Assembly: GCA_964023275.1 (NCBI GenBank)
Contig: OZ029920.1
Coordinates: 5,002,014 to 5,066,013, forward strand
Direction of reading: 5' to 3'
From: Norana najaformis
Lineage: Eukaryota; Annelida; Clitellata; Crassiclitellata; Hormogastridae
DNA: 64,000 nt
A model generated the notes under the pieces. That model was not told the DNA's origin, did not search any database, and saw only the letters and a program-made list of their open reading frames with translations. Both the position numbers and the translations under genes were made by a program. Below, piece after piece: positions 1 through 11,460 of the stretch (its first letter is position 1; each line of letters opens with the position of its first letter).

Positions 1-1623
1 AGGAAACCGATTTCTGAGTTTGTAAAAAGAGCATATGTAGGTTATTTTGGTGTCAAACTTGGAGATCAAGATAAGCAATGGGCTCCTCATACAGTATGCA
101 AAACTTGTATTGAACAATTGCGCCACTGGACAATTGGAAAGAGAAGCTGCCTGAAATTTGGTGTACCGATGGTTTGGAGGGAACAGATAAACCACTTCGA
201 CGACTGTTACTTTTGTATGGTTAATATCATAGGCATCAATCGAAATAATCGTCACAAGTTGTCTTACCCTGATATACCTTCAGCCAGGAGACCTGTTCCG
301 CATTCGGATATTGTACCAGTTCCACCTTTTCGCGAACTACCTCAGCTCTCAGACGATGAGACTTGCATGTCCAATATCGGACAAGATGACGAAAGTGAAG
401 AAAGTGGGGGCAGTGACAGTGATTTCCAATCAACTTCACACAGTGAACGTTTTGACCAAAAAGAGTTGAGTGATCTGATCAGGGACTTAAATCTTTCCAA
501 AGAGTCCTCTGAATTGCTTGCGTCCAGACTAAAGGAAAAGAATGCACTTCAGCCTGGAACGAAAATTACAATTTATAGAAACAGAGAAAAGGATTTGCTG
601 CCATTCTTTACCGAAGACAACAACCTAGTATTCTGTAATGACATCAGCAACTTATTGAAGAAAATTGGTCTGTCGGATTACAGCCCAGATGAGTGGCGTC
701 TTTTTATCGACAGTTCAAAACGTAGTCAGAAATGTGTGCTTTTAAATAACGGCAACAAATTTGGTTCTATTCCAATCGGTCACTCCACCAGGATGAAAGA
801 AGAGTACAATGCCATCTCTTTAGTACTGGAAAAGATAAAATACAAAGAACATCAATGGGTAATTTGTGTAGACTTGAAGATGGTAAATTTCCTCCTTGGT
901 CAACAAAGTGGCTACACAAAGTATCCCTGCTTTCTGTGTCTTTGGGACAGTAGAGCCAAGCATGAACATTGGACAAGAAAAGATTGGCCTTCGAGGAAAG
1001 ACATGGTGGTTGGAGCTCAAAATGTAATCAAGGAATCTTTGGTGGCACGAGATAGGATCATACTGCCACCACTACATATAAAGCTAGGCCTGATGAAACA
1101 ATTTGTCAGGGCTTTGAATAAAGAAGGTTCATGCTTCGAATACATAGTACACAAGTTACCAGGAATTACAATGGAAAAATTGAAGGCTGGAATCTTCGAT
1201 GGTCCACAGATCAGGCAACTTATGAATGAGCCACTTTTCATACCATCAATGAATGAAATCGAATCTTGTGCCTGGTCTTCCTTTGTTCTTGTAACTAAAA
1301 ATTTTCTTGGCAACAAGAAGGCAGACAATTATGCACAACTAGTAGAGGATATGCTTCTTCATTTCAACAAGCTTGGCTGCAACATGAGCATTAAAGTCCA
1401 TTATCTCCACAGTCACTTAGATCGCTTTCCAGAGAATCTTGGTGACTTCAGCGAAGAGCAAGGTGAAAGATTTCACCAAGACATCAAAACAATGGAAAAT
1501 CGATATCAAGGAAGATGGGATGCACACATGATGGCAGACTATTGCTGGAATATTATGCGCGATTGTTCCGGCAGATGCCACACTCGGAAATCGTACAAAA
1601 GGAGCTTCTTCGGTGTCGAATGA
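1..1623 (+). CDS. Transposase-like multi-copy family protein, 3' part
   Basis: The frame is open from the first base of the window to the TGA at 1621-1623, about 540 codons, so the true start lies upstream. Seen: CxxC at codons 33-36 and again at 69-72 (a likely zinc-binding pair), an acidic Ser/Asp/Glu stretch near codons 85-115, a later CFLC motif followed by WDSR, and a C-terminal block with HYLHSHLD, EEQGERFHQD and ADYCW. I recall this block from proteins present in many near-identical copies in invertebrate genomes, which suggests a mobile-element origin. The VDLK and CFLCLWDSR region resembles an RNase-H-fold transposase core, but no DDE triad can be assigned by eye. There is no internal stop or frameshift, unlike nearly every other mobile sequence here. 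It could be a recently active element or a host-adopted gene. Function is not known to me. Confidence 0.7.
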   Translation, partial: RKPISEFVKRAYVGYFGVKLGDQDKQWAPHTVCKTCIEQLRHWTIGKRSCLKFGVPMVWREQINHFDDCYFCMVNIIGINRNNRHKLSYPDIPSARRPVPHSDIVPVPPFRELPQLSDDETCMSNIGQDDESEESGGSDSDFQSTSHSERFDQKELSDLIRDLNLSKESSELLASRLKEKNALQPGTKITIYRNREKDLLPFFTEDNNLVFCNDISNLLKKIGLSDYSPDEWRLFIDSSKRSQKCVLLNNGNKFGSIPIGHSTRMKEEYNAISLVLEKIKYKEHQWVICVDLKMVNFLLGQQSGYTKYPCFLCLWDSRAKHEHWTRKDWPSRKDMVVGAQNVIKESLVARDRIILPPLHIKLGLMKQFVRALNKEGSCFEYIVHKLPGITMEKLKAGIFDGPQIRQLMNEPLFIPSMNEIESCAWSSFVLVTKNFLGNKKADNYAQLVEDMLLHFNKLGCNMSIKVHYLHSHLDRFPENLGDFSEEQGERFHQDIKTMENRYQGRWDAHMMADYCWNIMRDCSGRCHTRKSYKRSFFGVE

Positions 1624-2157
1624 CTTGAAATTTTTATAACAAACTTGTTCTGTTTGGTATCGTATAAGTACAGTTTCAGGTACTACCATTTTCTTTTAAG
1701 TATTTGTATTATTATGTTTATTTAGTGTATCACATATAAATTGAGCACTACATAATTATAGCTATAGCCTTATGTTTTATGGGCGAGCAGAGGCAAGGAC
1801 TGGTATATGGCATAAGTTCTATATCTCGAAAATAGACCTGCTGGGAGAAAACTGGTGCCTTTTCTGGAATCAGCAGGTCAAATATACCCATAAACAGTTC
1901 TAACATTTGAGGCAACAAATTATGTGTTGGCTAGTAATTACAATTAAACGTACACGCAGATGATTCAGCCTGCTTTGCAGACTGAATAAATGCGTTGAAT
2001 TTACATTAATGTATTAGTGAGCCTTCCGTAGTGTAGAGGCTGTGCAGATTATTTATTAAATGCAGAAAATACAAGTTAAAGTGTTGTATATGGTTCTAAA
2101 AGCTCGTGTGCTAAATGGAAGAAGATTTTGAAACAATGCAAAAAACAAAATTTGAAC
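1624..2157. other. AT-rich flank, no gene seen
   Basis: Follows the stop of the transposase-like frame. Nothing recognised; it may include the untranslated end of that unit. Confidence 0.4.
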
Positions 2158-2245
2158 TCTTCTGGAATCGAACCTGGACTCTTCTGTTTTATGGTCAGAC
2201 GTGATTCAGTGCCTTATCCAGTACGCCACTGTCCCACAACATAGT
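2158..2245 (-). repeat. tRNA-like SINE head, decayed
   Basis: The minus strand shows an A-box-like stretch (GTGGCGTACTGGATAAGG) and a B-box (GGTTCGATTCC) at tRNA-like spacing. The acceptor stem does not pair well, so this is a SINE head or tRNA relic, not a working tRNA gene. A weaker look-alike is at 9255-9350. Confidence 0.4.
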
Positions 2246-2439
2246 CGAAAGGCTTCATACCTAATTGTTTCATGTCTATTATCAAAGATATAAATGAAAT
2301 AAAACTTATAATTTCGCTAAATAAATTTTAACTTTCATAAATTCAAGAAGCAAAACTGTAATTTCAATAAGATTACATTATTTACGATGCATTTATCTTC
2401 CTTTGGTCTGAAATCAACATCAATGGCGTTATAACCTTT

Positions 2440-2625
2440 ATTACCGTAGCCGATTGGTTAGAGCGCTCGGCTTGCAACTCGGAGAGTACAGGTTCGAACC
2501 TCCTGTCAGGCGGTTATTGTGTAGGGACCTTGAGCAAGTCCTTCACTCACAATTGTTTAGAGCTGTAGATTGATGCTTAGTCATTAGACAATGGCGCTTT
2601 ATAAATGCTGAAATAATAATTACCT
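2440..2625 (+). repeat. tRNA-derived SINE
   Basis: The head carries an A-box region (GATTGGTTAGAGCGCTCGG) and B-box (GGTTCGAACCTCC). The body follows, then the end GGCGCTTTATAAATGCTG and a run of AATAATAATT. The GCGCT-TATA end is shared with the CR1/L2-like LINE relics here, which is how such SINEs borrow LINE machinery. Acceptor-stem pairing is poor, so it is not a tRNA gene. Confidence 0.65.
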
Positions 2626-2724
2626 ATGAATATTTATCAACACAGCCTAGGATCCAATCACCGGAAGGACGTCATTACTCATGAATATTCATATCTGAAA
2701 CCGGGTATGAAATGTTTATATGCG

Positions 2725-3060
2725 GTTGGTACACAGGGGCCTTAAACGGCGTGGCACCCATTCAAACGGACAGCAGTGGTGAAGAATTTCAACCGATAAA
2801 TTAATTGAAAAATGAGCAGGGTCGAGGTCATGCGATCACTATAGGATAACGTTTACATTTACATTTTACATTTCAGTCTCGCAGCTTAAGGTTAGGACAA
2901 AGGCTCTAAGGTCAATTGGGATATCCTGAATGTGTCGAGAAGCAAGTTTTGTAACAACATTCCTTAGATGGCGTTAGTCGCAGCCATTCAAACCTCAACA
3001 CTTTGAAACAAAGACACAACTGGCAACCAAACTGTGCATTTGTGAAGATACTCGCATGTT
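2725..3060 (+). repeat. SINE family B with extended 3' module
   Basis: The core includes TGGCACCCATTCAAACGG and a following GATAAATTAATTGAAAAATG, then a TTTACA-type tail. About 190 further bases match a second copy at 61240-61440 almost word for word around CATTCCTTAGATGGCGTTAG. Other SINE-B copies: 13866-14125, 47585-47720, 60985-61230, 63735-63915 (plus); 27620-27665, 47186-47236, 49596-49695, 50172-50335 (minus). Confidence 0.7.
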
Positions 3061-3319
3061 AAGATCTCACTGGCATATCCCAAAACCCAATGTTTTGACA
3101 AGTTGAAAAAACTACAATACTGCCCGCTGGTACCACCAAACGTTGAAAAAACGTACATCCGGAAATACATTAGCTATAGGCTTACTGCAATCATAAAGGC
3201 AGTAATTTATCAACGCTTAACTGTGCACTTCAAATTGGTATCATTTTCGATACAGGATATTTTCTTGTTTCCGTATCATAATTCTTCCATGTAACATACT
3301 AATAACAAGCGAAGTGATT

Positions 3320-3400
3320 AACTTCAGCGCGTGTGCGTGCGTTGGTGTGTGCGTATGTGTGTGTGCTTGCGTGTGTGGTGTGTGTGTTTGTGCTCATTCG
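3320..3400. repeat. TG-rich microsatellite
   Basis: Imperfect (TG)n with GTGCG and TATG interruptions. 3061-3319 holds nothing recognised. Confidence 0.8.
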
Positions 3401-3529
3401 TATTGACTTGCAAACTGAGTTCTACTAGTCTGCAGATTTCGCTGGGTAATAGATCCTGTAAAGTTCTCACGAATCCTAACAACTGTTAAATAGTTCATAT
3501 TTGCACATTTGGGAATTTTCCTCCTTTAT

Positions 3530-3860
3530 CCAGGCATGGGACTGGCACTACCCCAAACAAGGCAGTGGCAGAGTTACCGATTCGAGGCAGTAGTAGTTTC
3601 CAATGTTTAAGGACATCTTATGGCATCAAAGGCCGTTGACGTCGCCCTTCTCCTTTATCCAGGCTTGGGACTGGCACTACCCCCAAACAAGGCAGTGGCG
3701 GAGTTTTGAGGCTGCTGGGTGTTGAGAACTCCTGTATATAGCACACGGAAAACTGATTTAAAGGTGTCTAAGTGTGTACTAATAATATTATTAGTAACAT
3801 CGAATGTTAAGAGACATGTAATGCCTGTCAGGCCCGTTGACGTCGACCACACATGTCGTT
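3530..3860 (-). repeat. Repeat family E, two to three units
   Basis: Two segments begin with CTCCTTTATCCAGGC and carry ACTGGCACTACC and GGCAGTGGCGGAG; each leads to a block with a GTTTAA-type motif, CATCTTATGGC and GGCCGTTGACGTCG. These words recur across the window at 10800-10960, 14930-15500, 23240-23750, 24780-25065, 45260-45400, 49700-50160, 50400-50510 and 61440-61510. Confidence 0.65.
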
Positions 3861-4007
3861 ATCGCGTTTGCAATTATCATCTTAAGTTTCTGTCTCCTGA
3901 TGCTTTGTCATGACGAATATGATTAGCGTCGTCGTCCTACTCCAGATTCGTTGTTCACTGAAACCATATGTCAAGTGGCAATAATTTGTATTAAATTGTA
4001 GGTATCC

Positions 4008-5232
4008 GGACTTTTCGTCTACGGACTGTTCATCCCGGACGATTCATCCACGGTCGGTTCATCAGAGGACGGTTCGTCCTTATATCATCATCATCATCAA
4101 TAACCATGGGCTCAATGCCCGTAGGTGTCCGATGCCCGTTTCACAATGTGTCTCCACTCGATTCTGTTTTGAGCCGCATGTCCCAGTCTCAGCAAGTCCG
4201 CGCCACACCACTCCTCAATGTCATCCACCCACTATCGATGTGGTCTGCCTCTTTTGTTCGTACCTTCCATAATTCCAAACATCAGAGTCTTAATATGTCT
4301 GTCATCCTTCATTCTACAGATATGTCCAAACAATCCAAGTTTTCGCTGAATAACCTTCTGCAGTAGATTCTCGGTTATAGCCACTCTTTCGTAAACCTCT
4401 TCATTCCTAATCTTCTGAGTCCATCCGATCCTTAGGATTTTTCTGTAACATTTTCTCTCAAATGCTAAGACTCTCCGTCGTGCGTCTTTTGTCAGGACCC
4501 ATGTCTCACATCCATACAGGCATCAGATTTCAATCGTCTTGGTTTTTACTGCCAGAGTATCGACACCCATCTGGCAAACCTTCCTCCTTTATCCGGGCTT
4601 AGGACCGGCGCAAGGGACTGCTGGCTTGCAGTCCCCTGTGGCGGAGTTTACCGTTTCAGAGGCTACCACTCTTTGAAGAATTCTCGAACATACCTTTCTT
4701 TCACGTCTTTGAAACTTATTCTTTTATATTTGTCAATCGTCTCACGTCTTTGAGAGAGTAATGGCCGTACGCTTGATTAATTTAATTAATCTTCAAGCCA
4801 TTGCGCATTTGTCGCATAATTAACTCTTGACAAGTTATTAGTATTATTAATAACCAACAAACTTTATTATACACTACTTGTCTTATTCGTAAAATCTTTT
4901 TAGATCTTGTTGGATAAACTCTAACACTTAATATTTTATATGTTAGAAGTTCTTAATATTATTGATAACAAACAAATTTATTATATTTGCGTCATGCGTC
5001 CCGTTTGCTTAGGTCTTGTAGATTAGACTTCAAAATGTGATATTTTTAGGTTTAATTTTATACAAGTAACTATTTTATAGTTACATATATGCCGTTTGAG
5101 TAATGTTTTTAATGTAATATTGTTATTTTGGACGAACCGTCCTCTGATGAACCGACCGCGGATGAACAGTCCACTGGATGAATCGACCATGGATGAATCG
5201 TCCGGGATGAACAGTCCGTGGACGAAAAGTCC
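4008..5232. mobile_element. DNA transposon with ~80-100 bp inverted repeats
   Basis: The left end (4008-4081) starts GGACTTTTCGTC and the right end (5130-5232) finishes with its complement GACGAAAAGTCC. Both arms are built from short alternating words (GGACTGTTCATCC, GGTCGGTTCATC, GGACGGTTCGTCC). The right arm has one extra pair of words. No transposase gene lies inside. Most of the left interior is an inserted RTE-like LINE relic; the rest is AT-rich. A non-autonomous cut-and-paste element is most likely; the superfamily is unresolved. Confidence 0.65.
4084..4545 (-). mobile_element. RTE-like LINE 3' end, decayed
   Basis: On the minus strand the translation gives the familiar C-terminus of RTE-type reverse transcriptases (RRWVDDIEEWC, then a WRHIVKRASDTYGH-like end) followed by GGGCATTGAGCCCATGG and a GAT-repeat tail that appears here as CATCATCATC at 4084. 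Several frame breaks. It lies inside the TIR element at 4008-5232. Confidence 0.7.
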
Positions 5233-5255
5233 TATAAGTATGAATTAATATACTT

Positions 5256-5595
5256 TGTTGTAATGTAATGTAATGTAACAAACGCTTATATAGCGCTCTT
5301 CAAGTTCCTTTCAAAAGCGCTGATGACACGGCTATCCTACCGATCTAAGCAAGTGCGTTTTCAAGTTAACAGAGAATGAACATTGAGTTAAACTACTGTA
5401 AGTGGAAAAAGGGAGACTGTTCCAGAACGAGGGACCAAAGCAGGAGAAGGCACGATGAGCACGCAACGACGTGCGGTAACGTGGAATCAGCAAATCTCCA
5501 CGAGCAGCAGAACGCAGCAACCGGTTATGCATTATTATGTGGATTGTTTCCTAGACAGGTGATTAGTAAATTCCGTGTAAAATGTATTTAGTTCG
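5256..5595 (-). mobile_element. CR1/L2-like LINE 3' end
   Basis: The minus strand encodes the FGPSFWNSLP motif and a LKTHLL-type ending typical of the extreme C-terminus of CR1/L2-clade reverse transcriptases. The 3' end is GAGCGCTATATAAGCG followed by TTACATTACATTAC. 5' truncated. Confidence 0.7.
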
Positions 5596-5639
5596 TCTGC
5601 ACGATTTCCATTTTCACAGCTGTTCTTTTTTTAAGAGTA

Positions 5640-6500
5640 AGAGAGATTTTTATTGATCACCAAAATAATTAACAAATACAATCGCAGTTTGTCACATAAA
5701 CTGGTGCCAATGGGCTGATCTAAAAGGAACAAACAGTTCCGCTACGAAGGTCACCCATTCACATCATGGATTACAAATAGGTGACAGCATTATACTGAGT
5801 AAAACAATTAATAATCTAAAATATAAAATAATTAATATAATTAATGTCGGCGCATAAACCTAAAATATAAAGTAATTAATATAATTAATGTCAGTGCATA
5901 AACACAAACAAAAAACTTAACTAAGCACCAAACAAACATTTAACTAAGTGCATTGTGTATATGAGGTTTTAGACTTGTTTTGAATTGGTATAAAGTTGGC
6001 AAGCTAGCAAGAACAGCTGGCAGAGAATTGCAGAATGTCGTTCCACAAATTATAATACTAAACTGTCTATTAGTAGTGCGAACAGAATGTTTATGATATA
6101 TATGAGACCATATATATGACCATGCACATTTGAATTCATACAAAAGTATTGGTAGAAGTCTGCAGGCAATAGATTACTTTTTAGCTTAAATATAAATAAA
6201 CTTATTTGCAATTTGTTTATACAATCAAAAGGCAACATTCCTAGACTATGAAAGGACAGTCGAGTGCTGGAATTCTGATGATGCGATTCTATAGGGTTCT
6301 AAGATTACACAGGCGAGTATGATATGTGGAAGCAATACGAGATATATGGAAATATTAAGGAGTATTAGTAATGTAGGTTCCGTAGTATATTTTGGGGTAA
6401 TTTGTGGCGGATAAGAGAGATAATACCAATAATTTTTTGATATTTTTTAGATATGATATTTATGCGTTCTTTCCAAGTCTGTTCGTCAATGTGAACTCCT
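5640..6500 (-). mobile_element. CR1-like LINE relic
   Basis: A minus-strand stretch at 5940-6240 translates to a degenerate C-terminal LINE motif (CNSLPAVL, LYQFKTSLKPHI). The AT-rich sequence down to 5640 looks like its 3' untranslated part. A related 3' end lies at 30940-31190. Confidence 0.55.
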
Positions 6501-6589
6501 AGAAATTTTGTGGATGACACTTGATTTATATGACATTATCAATTTTTATACTTCGGTTACATTTAGGTATAATTTTCCTCTTTGAGCTA

Positions 6590-7265
6590 AATAATATCTT
6601 GCAGTTGAATGTTTTGTTGATATTTTGTACCCGACCTATACTGTTAAATAATTGTTGTCTATTCTGCATCCAAGAAGGTGAAAGAAGAAAAATGAGTCAT
6701 CAAAAACTGTAAGGTTTCCCAAATTTCAATTTTGTAATATATCGACATTAGTAAGTATATACAGTCAACTAATATTGTTCCTGGCTGAAATTCAAAACCG
6801 GATTTTCTTCTTCGCCGAAGCCTGGGCTTTGTTAGGCCTATCCTTGTGAAGTGTTATATAAAGAGTGCATGAATCAGGTCTAAATAAATGTTTATTCAAC
6901 TTTTCATATCGGCGATTCTATGAGGACTCAGTCATAACTATGATATCAGCAAAAAGGGCCAAGTCTTTAACCATTGTCCATTTGTCTAGGTATTCCTGTT
7001 CTTATGAGAGCATTATGCTATTAATATAATTGTAACTAGCATAACGTGATAGCAGCGAGGAAGGGCTGAGTCAGTAATAGGCGGATGTAATGAGAACAAT
7101 AAAAAATGTATTGCAACTGTGATGAAGCTCATGTATCCAATTTTACAACATATACTCAGTGTCCAGAGCAGCTCGGTGCTGACGGAGTTCAATTCTATTC
7201 TTTGTGTTCCTTATTTATTTCCAAAGGATGGTCTTAATAGGCCCTTGTGTGTTCAATTTATAGCA
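6590..7265 (+). repeat. Solo copy of the Polinton-associated repeat
   Basis: 6885-7265 matches the inverted repeats at 31300-33515 and 41877-42315 (shared words GGCGATTCTATGA, AATGAGAACAATAAA, TCTTTGTGTTCCTT). 6590-6930 also matches 30480-30830. No Polinton gene lies next to this copy, so the repeat can exist alone. Confidence 0.55.
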
Positions 7266-7345
7266 CTTATGATGATGATGATGATGATATTAAAAATAAT
7301 AATAATAATGAGTAATATTAATAGTAATAGTAATAACGATAGCTA
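7266..7345 (+). repeat. GAT/AAT microsatellite
   Basis: Runs of GATGATGAT then AATAATAAT and variants. Confidence 0.8.
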
Positions 7346-8840
7346 TAATGTCAGTTGTCCACTTTTCAAGGTCAGCAGAAAATATATTTATGACTTGTAT
7401 TTTTATGCTTTTATGATTGTATATGTTCTGCTGTTGTTGAACCAATTAACGACTGGAATAAAAATCGGTTAATAAAGATGCAGTTGTATACCTATCACAC
7501 ATGCATATTAATCATAGGCTATGATATGGTCGATTCTTTTGTTGGACTCATCTATTGTTCGTCAACAGAAATATATAATGATGAATCTGAATAAATTTGT
7601 CTTTAACGCATGTGGCGTTTGAGCTAGTCTAATCCAATCTAAAAAATATTGCGTCACTGTAATAATGCTCAAAATGTCAGTCGATGGTCGCTGCTAAGGA
7701 AGTTCGTTGTGCTAGCCAAATTCCATAGTGAGTCCGATCTCACTGCTTTTATATAACAATTTTTAATGTGCTAGCTGATCCAATCTCTATGCTCAGCACA
7801 AAAAGTCAGATGCACGGCAGGCAGGTAAACCCATGCATGTGTAAATTACAGTATAACTTTCACGTGGGTGGGTGGATTTAGGTAATCAGAATGCTTCTGA
7901 TTGCCCGGTTGGCAGGTCTGGTAATAAAATGGTGGGGGTACAGTTTCTGGTGGGGAATAACGTTGCCGTTGTCAATGCCTTTAGTATCTGGAATGAAACT
8001 CCCCCGATAGTCCAAGCACATTTGGCAGGTTCCAGAAAAACGTCTAGAATATAGCATCTACGCTTCAGTCAAAGAACTAAGCAGAGCTTTCAGATGTGCT
8101 CGGCAACTGACAATAGTGGGCATACTCCTCAACCACGCTGGGGGGCAACAAGAGATGTCAGATCTTGGTCAAGTATGTGGGATTGCTGTCACACTTACAT
8201 CTTTTGTTCAGAGAATAAGATCAAGACTCCCAAGGGCTGCCCTAAGAAGACTCAGTATGAATGTGTAGCATGGATGCAGAGTTGCTTTGTGGAGAGTTGG
8301 ATGCTTCCACATTTTACCACGAGCAAAATCAAATAGTTGTTCCATGAACCACAGTTGAGTAAATAAATAAGTGCATGTGGGGTATAAGGAAGGTAAGCAG
8401 CATAGCATCTAAAAACAACTGTTCAAATGTTCATTCAAAATTGTCCTCTTTGAACTCTTCAGTCCAGTCTGTTGAGAAAAAGGAATCGTTCCAGGAAGCT
8501 TCAGCTATCTTCAAGATGACCCTCCACTGTCGATCCAGCACAATCAAGCATTCGTGAAATTTTCAGAGCTATCAAATATTTGAAAAGTAAACGTCGACCT
8601 GTTTGCATCTCTGTTTGCCTGTTGTTGCCCTGTGCTTTTGCTTCTGTTTTTGCCCTGTGAATTTACCTCTCTTTTTCGCTGTAATTTTGTTTCTGTTTTG
8701 CCGCGTTCATCATGCAGTGCTGTTGATATTGTGGTTGTATTGTTTATTTTTTCGGGTGGATACCTAAAAATCTAGGATATTCGTAATTTTGTCCGGGTTT
8801 TGTCATAATCAGTTGAGACAGCCTGGATTGAAAGTTTCGT
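7346..8840. other. No gene identified
   Basis: A faint LINE-like motif (AFSIWNETPP) can be read at 7975-8010, but no full domain. The rest holds nothing I recognise. Confidence 0.3.
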
Positions 8841-8959
8841 TTCTAGTCAGAAGATGACCAGTTGATTACACTGTTGATTAATTGCAAGTGGGTTGGTCAG
8901 CGTATATAACACAGAGGAGAAACTAGATTGACTAATGCAGTTTCTGCTCAGCCGTTGAT

Positions 8960-9115
8960 CAGTTGATAAGTCGATACGAGCTGACTTGCATATTGTTGCG
9001 TATGTTTTGCGAATTCCAGTTAATATGTCATACAAGTTGAAACCAGGAACTGTTGAACAGGCGATGAAGGGTTCCGCTGGCCAGTGAAAGTGAGCAAAGA
9101 AAAATACCATACTCG
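8960..9115 (+). repeat. Repeat family D relic
   Basis: A degenerate match to 37870-37970 and 53470-53560 (shared order: a GATC-rich word, ATATGTC, GAACAACTG-type word, GTGAGCAAAGAAAA). Old copy. Confidence 0.4.
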
Positions 9116-9350
9116 AATTTCTTTATTTATGCTGTTAAGATGTTCTTGTTTTGAATCCTTTTCTTAAATTAACTTTCAATAGTCAGTCGAAGCAGAAAAT
9201 TTTCAGTTTACTTAATTCATTGGTGAGATTGCCGGGGACACAAAGGACCAGAAATCTAGAAAAATCGTTCATCCTAGGCAGGAATTTGAACTCCAAACTT
9301 CTATGTTAACAGTCTATCACGCTAGCAAATAGTCTACCACTCACACGGTT

Positions 9351-10260
9351 GAATAATTGATTAATAACTGAAAGACATACAGATATTTCAGGCTGCTTTG
9401 CAAAGGCTGGGTAATGCCATTTAAGCTTATAACGCACAAAATGAATAATGCAGGTCATAGGTCAGTCGCGCCATTGATTTGTTATTAAACTGAAGCAGGT
9501 GGTGTTAGCAACTAGTCTTATTCATTTAAGTTCGCTCGCATGTGAGTATAAGAAGGCTTCAATTGCCTTATCCAATCCATTGCGCTTCTAAAGGAGTTTA
9601 GTGTAGCACATCTGTATAAATACCAGCGGCAGATATGGAGCAGAGATATTTACTTGATGCAAGGCACTTCTGTAATTAATTATTTAATTAATTAATTTAA
9701 AGCATTTGTAACGCGCGCAATGTAAGTACAACTGCATCTGAGGAATGATTTATGATTGTTATTTATAATACATAATTTATGCAAATTTTTAAAAATAAAT
9801 CAGACAAGGGATGTTTAGAGAAATTGTCGAGCAGTTGTATTCCTGGCTGATAAACTGCAAGCCTAGGCATGATAAAATCGCTTCTGCGTTGTTCCTCATA
9901 ATTAATCCAATTATAGTTTTATTTTTCTACATTGCTTTGTATATCAAATAATCTGTCGATTCATCCAGAAACTTACGCAACTTACAAGCGGGAGATTTCC
10001 GAAGGATCCGACCAACCACAGACTAAAAGTGAGCAAAACATCGTAGGCCTACTTTTAATTCTCAATATAAGACTTTCAGGAAATGGCTGTTTGTAACTAT
10101 GAGAATCCATAGACAACTTTGAACCAAAGAATGACAAACACAATACAAAGGATTCTATAAGTTGAACGCAACGAACAAAATGTACATTCTAACAGCTTCT
10201 TGTTTTGCTCTGTCCTTTAACATTTATTTATTATCACATACTTGGCCTTCTCGATGTAAG
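9351..10260. other. AT-rich, nothing recognised
   Basis: Contains TTAATTAATT-type runs near 9680 and no supported gene or repeat end. Confidence 0.3.
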
Positions 10261-10264
10261 AAAA

Positions 10265-10775
10265 TCATAATCATAATCGTAATCGTAAGTTCGAGATTTC
10301 TACAGCGCCCAGCGAAAGCTAAGTAGCGGGAACCATCTTATTCACAGGCACTCAGTGAAAACAAAAAATATATACGCAGGAAGGGTTCGGTTAAAGGTCA
10401 AGATCCAAGAGTCAAGCAGGGAGACAGACAGACGGCTATGGTGGACGGTGTTTGGAATTGAACCAGAAATTGAGATAATGGGAAGAGGAAGAATATGGTA
10501 GATAAGATAACATAAGAAGAAGTAAGATTAAATCAGGCCAAATGTATGGAACTGCTAAGTGATAGACGACATGGAGTGGTAAGGTAAGATCAATGAAATG
10601 AGATCGAGTGAGAAATTTTTGTTAAGGTGAGGTAGGGTTAGGTTCGGTAAGGCATGATATGTCATCGTATGGTATGGTCTGGTATGCTTAAGAAAAGTTG
10701 GGTGAATCAAGTGGTCAATGATGTACAGTTCAATAACTTAAGATAAGTAAGATAAAGAAATTACGATTTTTTTAG
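10265..10775 (-). repeat. SINE-like repeat family A, long copy
   Basis: Family A read on its own strand carries GATCTTGACCTGGAACC, ATCGATTTTGTTTTGAC, GAATAAGCTGGTTC, TTCGTTGGGCGCTGTAG and a tail of GATTAC units. This copy is reversed and adds the distal AGGTAAGGTAAG-like half. Other copies: plus strand 11150-11460, 14130-14495, 14496-14895, 23270-23370, 25550-25755, 25760-26050, 29935-30165, 51215-51435; minus strand 13386-13600, 20660-21075, 27660-27960, 29505-29645, 53690-53945. Confidence 0.75.
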
Positions 10776-10799
10776 GTGGAGTATGACTGATATGGCAGC

Positions 10800-10960
10800 C
10801 ATTAGAATTCGTTAATCACTGGATTAAATTAATAGCCGTTTAGACATCTTTAAATCCTCTTTCAGAATTTGTATATTATTCATGGTTGGTAAATCGGTTT
10901 AAGAACTTTAAAGAGTCCAAGGGCTACAGTAGCCATAAGATGTCGTTAAACTTTGGAAAT
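10800..10960. repeat. Repeat family E unit
   Basis: Contains TAGACATCTTTAAATCC and AAGATGTCGTTAAAC, the hallmarks of the family. Confidence 0.55.
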
Positions 10961-11149
10961 AAATAAAAAAAATGCTAGAATCCTGTACTGTTTTCTTCAT
11001 GTGAGGTATGGTTGTGGTTTAGGGATTCTGGCAGCGTGCACGTCCTCTGACGTCTCATCTGTCTCCTTCTCTCCGTGGTCTCCCTGCAACCGTATTTTTA
11101 CCTTTCTGAACAACCCTTTGACTAGAAAAAAGGTTCGTGAATAACGTAG

Positions 11150-11460
11150 AACCTCGCACTTGGATTTTCAGTGGTGGTTTAGAGATTCTGGAGTTTACTC
11201 TGAATGCATTCCTTTTCTGCAGATCCTATCGTGATTCCTCTTCTTCGCCTTATCTATCCCGCAAGTCCAATTTCAAACATCATCCACCGTAGCCATCCGA
11301 CTGCCTGCCTAACTTCCTGACTCATGGATCTTGACCTGGAACCGAATCCTTCTTGCTCTTTGATTTGTTTTGACTGAGCGCCTATGAATAAGCTGGTTAC
11401 TGCGACTTAGCTTTCTTTGAGAGCTGCAGATATCTCGAGATTACGATTACTGTCACGATG
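11150..11460 (+). repeat. SINE-like repeat family A
   Basis: Full 3' half with the GATTACGATTAC tail ending near 11460. 11461-12050 holds nothing recognised. Confidence 0.7.

Noticed and set aside
2440-2515. Possible tRNA gene
   Set aside because: A- and B-boxes are present but the acceptor arms do not pair and a SINE body with a LINE-type 3' end follows.
7975-8054. LINE-like AFSIWNETPP motif
   Set aside because: Too short and isolated to call as an element.
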